A DNA stretch of 23,750 nt. Source: Discostella pseudostelligera. Lineage: Eukaryota > Bacillariophyta > Thalassiosirophyceae > Thalassiosirales > Thalassiosiraceae. The stretch lies in assembly GCA_036940085.1 (NCBI GenBank), contig JALLBK010001010.1, positions 1 to 23,750 on the forward strand. The letters are read 5' to 3'. Shown in pieces: positions 8,554-16,766 of the stretch. The notes under the pieces are model-generated. The model was not told the origin of the DNA. It saw only the letters and a list, made by a program, of their open reading frames with translations, and did no database searches. Positions within the stretch are counted from its first letter, which is position 1. Every line of letters starts with the position of its first letter. The translations under genes and the position numbers were made by a program.

Positions 8554-11500
8554 ATGGGTAGCAACACCGCCGCCATCGAGTCTGAAACAGCCAAAGCCAC
8601 AGCGGTGGCGGTGAAGAAGGAGGAATCTGCTGCCATCGACATAAACATAATCGGCATGAAAATGAAATCCGCCGACGACATCGAATGCAATGGCGACGAG
8701 ACAGCGAATGCTGTTGTTGCGGCCTCTGCCCCAATGACAGTCGATAAGTCGGAAGAGGAGAAGAAGGACGACGGCGCTGATGGCTCTGCAATGTTGGACA
8801 ATGCTACTGCCAATGATGCTGCTGCGGCTGATGCTGATGATGCCGCTCCCGCCACCACCTCTGCCGCCGCCGTCGCCGCCTCGGCTCCCAGTCCAAGGCG
8901 CCATAGCAACAACAACAGCAACAGCAAGCAATTCACCATGGCGCAAACTCCACGACACTGCAACAGAAAGGGACGGGGCATCATTAATAGCAACAACAAC
9001 GACAATGGCGATAGCGATGAAGTGGTGCAGAATGTTAAGGGGAGCGTTGACAAACAACAACAACTTGCTGCGGTGGATGCAATGGCGACGGCGATGACGA
9101 CATCAACAAATATTACTGCCAGAGAAGGCGATGCCATTCCGCCATCTCCACCACCAGTGACGATGACGCAACAACAGCCACAACATGCCGCGACGACCAG
9201 CCAGCAAAATTCTCATCTTGCTACTTCTGAATATGCTGCTACTGCAGGGGGAGCAGCAGCACATCATCATCGTCTTCCATCCAACAACAACTTGGAGTCT
9301 TCGCTGTCGCTATCCTTGTCATCTTCATCATTGTCGCCCACGTTTTACAGCAGCAGTAGCAACAACAACATGAACAACAACAATAACAATGGCAACTACA
9401 ACGAAGACGACGCTGGCTACCCATCATCATCATTATTTCAACATCATCAGCAACCGCGACAACAACAACAGCAGCGCCCTTCCAATTCCAGCAATCATCG
9501 TCAACCCAATAATCACATTCATCCACAGGGGGCAGTGGTGCTTCATGATCCACGACGCTCAGATCCAAGACTTTTGCAAGAGCAGCAACATTCACAGCAT
9601 CACCATCCACTGCATCCTTCTGCACAACAACGGTATTATCATGCGCCACCACCACCACCACCTCCTCCTCCCAATACTATTGCAGATCCACACTTGCGTC
9701 GTGGCGGTGGTGGTGCTGCTGGCCGCCATCATCATCATCATCATTACAATCACCATCTTCAACGTCGGGGAGTAGTTGGTGGGGGAGGTGTGGGTGCGGA
9801 TTCGGGATATCCTCCTCCGCCTCCACCTCCTCCCAATCATCATTCGCGATACTATGATCACCATCATCACCCCCATCATCCATCATCGTCATCTTCGTAC
9901 TACTACGAATCATCGGCACCTCCATCCTCCTCAAGGATGCATCCACCACCACTACCACCTCCTCCACATGGATATTACAATGACAATCCTCGTTACTACG
10001 ATTCTCCGCCGCATCCTCCTCCTCAGCCACATCATCATCATCGGGACTACTATGGTGCTCCTCCAGAGGTGGGGTCACATCCTCCTCCTCCTCCTCCTCC
10101 TCCGCATCATCTGCATCAGCAAGGTCGTCATCCAGTTGGAACCATGATGCGTCGCCATCATGAGGAGGATGAAAATGCTGCAAGACTGCGACAGCATCAG
10201 CAACACCACCAGCAACAACAGCAGCAGCAGCAACAACAACAACAACGACACCGAGGATTGTCCACCCTATCTGACGAAGATTATGGAAGCAAGGAGAATA
10301 CTAGTAGTTGCATCAACGGCGATGATGGCAACACTAGTCTACACGCCGTGTCATCCAGCTTCTCCAATGGGACAAAAGACAACAAGGCCAAAACTACTAG
10401 CAGTACCGCAATCCTCTCGGTAGCTAGCAAGCATAGTCCTGGAGTGGTGACCAACATTGGCGGGGGAAGCTCCTTGGAGGGAAGTGAGGAGTATAATATC
10501 CTCCAGCAAGAATCGTCCTTGTCCACATCTTCGTCATTGTCGTTACCGAACCAACCTTCTCTCAAGTCGAATGATGATGACGAGATTGGTCACAATCACC
10601 ACATTCACCACCATCACAGCAACAACATCAATTACTACGACGATGCCGAATCGAGGGCATCCAATTCCTCATGGCGTATACTACAACAAATCGCCAGTGT
10701 CGACAAGGATGAGCTGCTACGTTTGCAAACTAGCAAGAGTGATGTCACTACTACCACTTCGATCAGTAATGAAGAGGACAAACATCATCATGATGATAGT
10801 ATCAAGAAGAATGTCACGAAGACTTCCGATACCACTACGGGAATGGCCGTGGTTACGACCACCATCACTGCCAACACCACACCAAGGGACAAGAAGAAGG
10901 AGACGCCATGTAATAGCTCCGAGGTTTCGGCTACTGCCACCGATACGCAAGGCGCTACTGATACAATTCTAATCAAAAGAGAGGAAGCATGCAAAGACGA
11001 AAGAGAGGCCAACAAACAGAATTCTCCCGGAGAGATCTTACCCGCTACATCCAATCTATCACGCACATCCAGTCTGAGTGGTTCCCCCGCAGATGATGAT
11101 AATGCTCGTATTGTCGGTGGCGGTGGAGACGGCCACGGTCATGGTGATGACCACCACGAACAGAATCATCGCGAGGTGGTTGTACCTCCCAACTCATACC
11201 CTTCTCGACGGGAGGGCACTGGTGGTATGCATTCACTTCCTCCTCACCACCACCACCACCATCATCAACAACACCATCACCACCCCCATCTGCCACCGCC
11301 ATATCATCACCAGCATCACTCACCCTACCACCATCCATACAACACCATGCCCCGGGGTGGTGCTGATGGTGGTGCGACAACCATAGAAGATCAACCACGC
11401 TCTCTCCATCCACCGCTGAATATGCATCCATTGCGACTTTCGGAATTGGAAATGTTTAGAGGAGAAGGAGCTGCCGCCGCAGCGGCCAATGGCGAGGATG

Positions 11501-13786
11501 ATTATTCGCCATCGGCCTCGACTATTTCGACCAAGGCGAGTCTTGCAGTGGCAAAGACTAGACAAAATCATCTGCATTCTGCTGAAGTTGGCAGTGGTAC
11601 TGGCGGTGGAGACCACGTTGGACGGGATGGAGGAGGAGTACCCCCAGGAGGAGGCAATCCACTGTTTGTCAATACCAATAAGTATCCTCCCACTCCAAAC
11701 ATGGTAAGTCACCAAATGTCAATTTGTAATACAATCGATCAATGGGGTCGTATCACTTTGTTGTCGGCGGTAAACAACCTTTCACTGTCTCTTTACAAAA
11801 TCATTGTTGGACGCTAACCAATTGTCGCCTGTTCTCTTCGATCACCATACTCATGAACAATTTCTTCAGAAGCCAAAGCATCCTGTTCACGTTAAGAAAT
11901 CTCGCGAGGGTGTGAAAGAGGGTCACAACAGCGCCGGTGACGTTTTAGCATCAGACCAACACGTGGCGAAGCGGACAAAGCATGGTGATGCCTCCCCGGA
12001 CAATATCATGAACATTAGTACTGGGAATGCTCCTTTTCCTCCTCCTATCAAGGAGCATTCTCCGACGGTTGCGCTCGACGGATGTGTCATGGCCGGTCCG
12101 CTCGGCGATGGGCTCTCTCCCAATGAAGCAAGTGCCGCCGCTAGCTCGCATCACTCGCAACAAAGCCTTGAATTGGGGGCTATGCCATCGTGGGAGACAG
12201 CCGGCAAGCCATTGGCTGGTTGGAGCATCTGCAGTGGCATGGAGAGTCTCAAGGATGCCGTTATGGGCAGTGCATTTAGCTTCTCGGGGACAATCGAGGA
12301 TGAGAGCGCCATGAATAATGATGATCCTAGTCCAAAGAGCATATTGAGTAAATTTGGCGAGAAGCGTAGGATTGCTCCGGGGACGCATGTACAGTTCTCT
12401 CGAGATCATTCTGGAAGTGGTACAAACAGGTTGGAGAATACAGCCTCCTCAACACCAGCAGGAGTAGGAGGAAGTGGAGGATCAAGGAAGCGAAGTCATG
12501 GAATGGCTGGATGGTCGCAAGAACCTCCTCCTCCTCCTCCTCCTCATTCACCACGCCAACTGTACGACGATTACTATTATGGAGAAGGCCCCCCTCCCCC
12601 TCGACCATACGATCAATATCATGTTGCAGCGGGTGGAGATTGCCATACACCCCACCACCACCCACCTCAGTCGCATCGTTATCCTCGTGACCATGCGTTC
12701 TATCCAGAGGAAGATCCGTACTATGATCATTATTACAGTCCTCATCCGCCACCACCTCCTCCATATGGCTACCCGCCTCATCCGCGACAACAACATGTTG
12801 GTACTAGAAGATTTCCCCATCGTCCTGAATATCCGCCATATCCGACAAACTCCATGCCACCGCCACCGCATCAAACTCCTGCAGCCATGGGAAGTAGGGC
12901 CCACCCCATGGTCCACACGCCACCATCTACCATCCATCATCCGTCGCTCATCCACTCTCAATTTCCTCACAATCGTGCTATTATCACCGCAGTTGGCAAT
13001 GTGGGTTCATCATATGGTACTTGGACGCCGGCCGATGATGCTGCCTTAATAGAACTAATGAAGAAAGTCAAAAGTCCCGAGAATTGGGAACCGATCGCCA
13101 AGAAACTCGACCGCGGTAAGTCACCACGAGACATTCAAGAGCGATGGACGCGTTTTCTAAAGCCGGGCAGTCGAAAGGGGCAATGGACAGAGGAGGAGGA
13201 TGCCATTGTTATTGACGCTGTGGGCAATTCGGTCGAGGATCCGTTCACTCGTTGGAGTGACTTGGCACAACGATTGCCTGGGCGGGTGGGGAAGCAAGTA
13301 AGGGATCGATGGGTCAATCACTTGAATCCGTCGATTAATCATATGCCATTCGGTAGGGAAGATGTGAGTGATGTGATGATCTGGTTCATATTATTTGCTT
13401 TGATGATTGTCTTTACAGTGCAGGTCCACTCAATGAACTCTCCGTGTCAAACGTAAAACAAGGACCTATTGCTCTGGGAAGGACATAAAGAAGTAGGCAA
13501 ACGATGGGTTGAAATATCTTGCAAATATTTCAAGGCTTCACGGTCCGAAAACCACATCAAGAATCGTTGGTACTCCGCATCCTTCAAGAAGTTTATTGCA
13601 AAGGAGTTCGGCCCAGATGCGTATCGTCTGGCGAACGAAGTTGGTTGCGCGAGGAATGCTAGAGATAGGAATTCTATGGCAGACAGTCATCTTCAGCAGC
13701 CTCCACTGAAGGATGGGGCCCCAATTGTTAGTGGGTTTAGGATGATGTCAGCTCAAGACGTGAAGTCCAGTTATCGGTCAATGTGA
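8554..13786 (+). CDS. Three-repeat (R1R2R3) MYB transcription factor with giant low-complexity N-terminus
   Basis: Three exons, 8554-11703, 11870-13363 and 13463-13786, all joined in phase 0, give about 1655 residues. Three MYB repeats lie near the C-terminus: R1 about 1434-1482 (W1435, W1456, W1476), R2 about 1487-1537 (W1489, W1512, W1531) and R3 about 1541-1593 (F1544, W1563, W1584). Each is a helix-turn-helix DNA-binding unit. R3 reads PFGREDDLLLWEGHKEVGKRW and is completed only by exon 3, which confirms the splice. Some 1430 residues before it are poly-Gln, poly-His, poly-Pro, poly-Asn and Tyr-rich, with no other fold visible. Basic patches such as SRKRSH and EKRR could help nuclear entry. 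R1R2R3 MYBs commonly control cell-cycle genes in plants and animals; that role here is inferred. The gene is divergent from protein A across a region with E2F-like boxes. Confidence 0.92.
10210..10245 (+). repeat. CAG/CAA repeat coding for twelve Gln
   Basis: Twelve consecutive Gln codons, CAG and CAA mixed, inside MYB exon 1. Codon mixing lowers the chance of DNA slippage, so the Gln run itself may be kept by selection. Confidence 0.9.
11704..11869 (+). other. Intron 1 of the MYB gene
   Basis: GTAAGT at 11704 and the acceptor ATTTCTTCAG ending at 11869 bound 166 bases. Both exon frames meet in phase 0. Without removal, the frame stops near 11817. Confidence 0.8.
13364..13462 (+). other. Intron 2 of the MYB gene, inside R3
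   Basis: GTGAGT at 13364 and AACAAG ending at 13462 bound 99 bases. The join gives FGRED-DLLLWEGHK, a perfect MYB R3 start. The acceptor is weak (AAG with no pyrimidine tract), while a better-looking TTTACAG lies near 13420 and would lead to an early stop. Confidence 0.85.
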
Positions 13787-14386
13787 ATACGGGTGACGAC
13801 AAAAATGAATTATTATTTGGATTGTACAAATACATATTTCGTTGAGAGATACTATGTGGATGGGAAAGAGAGTCCAGTTATTCGATGATTGTAGTGGATT
13901 GTAAAGAACATCCACCATTGAATAATGATTGTAACAGTGAAGTATCAATGTTGTTTTGTATTTAGTATGTATCTTGTTAGCTCTAGAAAGCTAACGGTTG
14001 GAATTAGATGATTTGTTTGCATAATATCGATCTCCTCGTCCAGCACAGGAGATATTTCTCTCTCTCTCTCTCTTGAAGCGGTCAAACTTTCAGTCTTTCA
14101 GTATTTGACATCATTGTATTCAGTATTCCGTGAGTGAGTGTTACCACTGGAGAATTGATGATAATTGATAATGATGAACGACGCTAAACACATGGAATAA
14201 TGAGCCATTGAACTGGTATCGACGGATGGTTGCAATAATGCTGCTGCTGCTGCTGGTGGCGGTAGGTAATCATCGAAGCAATGCGTTCGTGCCATTACTA
14301 TTCTATGTTCTCCTCCATCCAGTGCATCTATCTCCCGTGTGGGTAGGTGCATTTTTATTTGTTGCATACGCTTGATAAGTATCTAC
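13787..14386. other. Convergent 3' region of MYB and DUF218 genes
   Basis: About 600 bases between two stop codons. It holds the hairpin at 13976-13995, a TC dinucleotide run (14057-14073) and a GCT run near 14238-14254. The 89-codon minus frame here looks random, and I see no gene. Confidence 0.6.
13976..13995. terminator. Perfect 7-bp hairpin in the MYB 3' region
   Basis: GTTAGCT and AGCTAAC are perfect inverted arms around a 6-base loop (CTAGAA). U-G pairs would extend the RNA stem by two. It lies about 190 bases after the MYB stop codon. It could be a 3'-UTR element or an end-processing signal; the function is not shown. Confidence 0.35.
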
Positions 14387-15808
14387 TTATCTCAACATCC
14401 CCGCCCATGGCACCTTGTCCTTTGTAATAATCTCTGGACCACACCAGTGCAACAATGCCTTCATATCAGGACAAGTAAGTTCATAGGGTGCCCGCCGAGA
14501 GAATGGATTACGTTCCTTCCGTTTATTCTGCAATATATCCGAATGACACCCATATGGATCCGACTGGAATGGCACAAGTGAATTGGTACGTTCCCCCTCG
14601 GTCGACAATTGCAAATCAAAGCCAGTAGAGGAGGGTGGATCAATCCCAATATATTGAAATCGATTTAGGGGCCATAGTAGCGCCCCGACATGGAGAGTTT
14701 CAAATCGTTGACGTTTGAAAGAGAAGGAAACAAGTGTGATTTGTTGGGGATACGATCCGGTAACTTCATGAAATCGGCAGATGGAGAATAATAGATTTTC
14801 GAAGCTGTCGGTGGCATATTCTTCCGCGATGGTACGAGCTCGGACAGTAGTGGATGTCGATGGATGGTGATGTTGTCGAGTGTTCCCATTGCTAGTGTTC
14901 TCCCCATCCAGCACCGTCTCATTCACACGTTCCGGAGCAGAAGAAGAATCCCCAGCTCCATTTCCACGATGGTCATCCATATTATTATTGAATACATCCC
15001 TACCATCCCACAACTCCAAAGCATCCGCAACACGAAAGTAGCTCCCCCCCTCGGCCTCGGGTCCAGTCTGAGGCCGTGTCTGTCCACCACTAAACACTAA
15101 CAAACTAGATTCATCCTGCAATGCCACTTGTATCCCCGCCTGGATGTGTGACACAATGGCCTGGGGCAGACCTCGATTGCGTTGATAATCATACATGTAC
15201 CATACGGAATCGTCACGGGCGGCATTCTCGAGATCACTGGATATTAGGACGGAATGTCCAGCAACGATGATGAGATGTGTTGCTTTGGTGGCACTTGATT
15301 TTTCATTCTGTATGAAGTAGTGGATGGAATTAGGAATGTAATATACAGCATGTGTGAGAAAGAGAGGTTGGCCGTCAATAATTGCATTAGATATGAATTC
15401 CCATTGAAAGAGAGTGGATATTATAATATGATAACTCACAAATGGCTGCGAGTCTGAATGCACCAAAATTAAAGGACGGTTCCCTCCACGAAGATGCTGC
15501 CGACGAACGCCACTGGCGCCGCCATTCCAATAATAATTTGGTGAACCATGATTGAATGCAAATATGGATGTGCTTGTGAACCAAAACAACATGAGTAGCC
15601 CAATTAAGATGAATAATTGTAATTTGGAAACGATGAATGGATGAATTGCCCTCCAAGCAGCAATGGCGGCACCGGCAGCAGTGCCAGTAGGATAGGAAGG
15701 ATGGTGACGCATGACCCGCCGCACGTGTCGTTGTTGTCGCGACGAGGAGGATGCTTGTTCATAACAACCACGATGAGTGGCAAATGATGAGGATGATGAG
15801 GGAGGCAT
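14387..15808 (-). CDS. DUF218 domain membrane protein
   Basis: Two exons, 15808-15440 and 15307-14387, give 429 residues. The open frame starts at TTG, so the first ATG (15808) is used. A single membrane span lies at about 60-84 with basic residues before it, suggesting a type II protein of the ER or Golgi, then a lumenal DUF218 domain. Visible family motifs are HLIIVAGHSV, LLVFSGGQTR followed by PEAEGGSYFRVA, TIAEEYATDSFENLLFSICRF, ITLVSFSFKRQRFETLH and RFQYIGIDPP. These match the eukaryotic (fungal-type) DUF218 proteins I know from sequence; the acidic EEYATDS stretch is the usual conserved core. Bacterial DUF218 relatives include SanA and YdcF, of uncertain enzymology, so no reaction is assigned. 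It is convergent with MYB, and three GGCGGGA boxes lie about 190-295 bases upstream. Confidence 0.85.
   Translation of the reverse strand: MPPSSSSSFATHRGCYEQASSSSRQQRHVRRVMRHHPSYPTGTAAGAAIAAWRAIHPFIVSKLQLFILIGLLMLFWFTSTSIFAFNHGSPNYYWNGGASGVRRQHLRGGNRPLILVHSDSQPFVSYHIIISTLFQWEFISNAIIDGQPLFLTHAVYYIPNSIHYFIQNEKSSATKATHLIIVAGHSVLISSDLENAARDDSVWYMYDYQRNRGLPQAIVSHIQAGIQVALQDESSLLVFSGGQTRPQTGPEAEGGSYFRVADALELWDGRDVFNNNMDDHRGNGAGDSSSAPERVNETVLDGENTSNGNTRQHHHPSTSTTVRARTIAEEYATDSFENLLFSICRFHEVTGSYPQQITLVSFSFKRQRFETLHVGALLWPLNRFQYIGIDPPSSTGFDLQLSTEGERTNSLVPFQSDPYGCHSDILQNKRKERNPFSRRAPYELTCPDMKALLHWCGPEIITKDKVPWAGMLR
15308..15439 (-). other. Stop-free 132-base intron of the DUF218 gene
   Basis: GTGAGTTAT starts at 15439 and ATACAG ends at 15308. 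The length is divisible by three and the frame stays open across it. Removal joins SDSQPF to NEKSSATKATHLIIVAGH, placing the domain close to the membrane span as in relatives. Retention would insert 44 residues. Confidence 0.7.
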
Positions 15809-16766
15809 CAATATCAATGAACTAGAAATAGCTTGAGACGAAGAAGGGCCATCTTCATCTTTGGGTGACTTGGCGTGCGTCTATACCTACTGCTGATGTA
15901 GCAGGAGGGTCTCCGAAGGGGGCGGCGGCGGAGGCGCTCATGCTCATGGTTGGTGTTGGTTGCATCGTTGGCTTTGTGTGGTTTTGAGTTGAGAAAATCT
16001 GGCGGGAAAACTCACCCCCCCCCTCCATGAGCGAGATTGTGGCGGGAAGTAACTCAGATGAGCGACAATGTGGCGATTGGAGTACTGGCGAAAATGGCGG
16101 GAAGATCCATCACCAACACTCACACAAATCCACCATCATTCATTCACTATCACCATGAACACCATGAACACCATGAGCACTGCCGACGCCCCATACAGCA
16201 TATTTTTTGGGCTCCAAAATACACCCAGAGACAGTCTGTCACATCTCTACTATAAAAATATGCTGCTATATTGTATGTGGCTGTCGTCGACTGAATTTCT
16301 GTCGGCGCGGCCCTGAAGCGTTGCTACTACCTACTTACTCGTATCTGTATTGACATTTTAAACATGCCGACAGCCATCGCAGATCTCTTCGGTGAATGGG
16401 GGCTGTGCATGGCGCGGAATAAAGCAGAACTAATTAGTTGATTATTTGTGGGGTGGCGACTTAGACATGAATCTGGTCAGAATGAAAAGTCGACGGCGAT
16501 AGAAAATGATGAGTGTCGTTCAGTCGAGGGGAGCGGAGGCATGGAGTTAGTACCATACTCAACAATTGCCCCCAGACGTATCATTGATAAAACATGACGA
16601 ATGAATACACGGAGGATCAATTTATCAAGGAATATTATTATCGGAATTCCTTGACACAATGAAAGCTGTGGCAGTGGAGTATGACGACTCGATTACCATG
16701 AGCTATTCGTCTACGAACTCTTCGCACATCGTACCCACACGGTTGTGTCATTAATTTCTATTTGAG
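15809..16766. other. Intergenic region upstream of the DUF218 gene
   Basis: About 960 bases. It contains a possible in-part-coding leader of the DUF218 gene (minus ATG at 15947 in another frame), three GGCGGGA boxes (16001-16102), a poly-C run (16015-16024) and a short ACCATGAAC repeat near 16155. The 3' part (16317-16766) is downstream sequence of the protein B gene with nothing recognisable. The small plus-strand frames near 16037-16316 look random. Confidence 0.5.
16001..16102. promoter_or_regulatory. Cluster of three GGCGGGA (E2F-like) boxes
   Basis: The boxes are at 16001 (TCTGGCGGGAAAA), 16041 (GTGGCGGGAAG) and 16096 (AATGGCGGGAAG), spaced about 40-55 bases. TTTGGCGGGAAA is a textbook E2F/DP site. 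They lie upstream of the minus-strand DUF218 gene. Confidence 0.6.

Noticed and set aside
9239..10183. Long minus-strand frames opposite MYB exon 1
   Set aside because: Antisense of CAC/CAG/CCT repeats; the products are simple-sequence only, while the plus frame is continuous for 1050 codons and splices to MYB repeats.
14098..14367. 89-codon minus frame in the convergent region
   Set aside because: It ends next to the DUF218 stop, includes a GCT run giving poly-Ala, and has no domain or upstream signals.
16037..16316. Two short plus-strand frames (72 and 82 codons)
   Set aside because: They cover the GGCGGGA boxes and a short ACCATGAAC repeat, with no recognisable domain or splice support.
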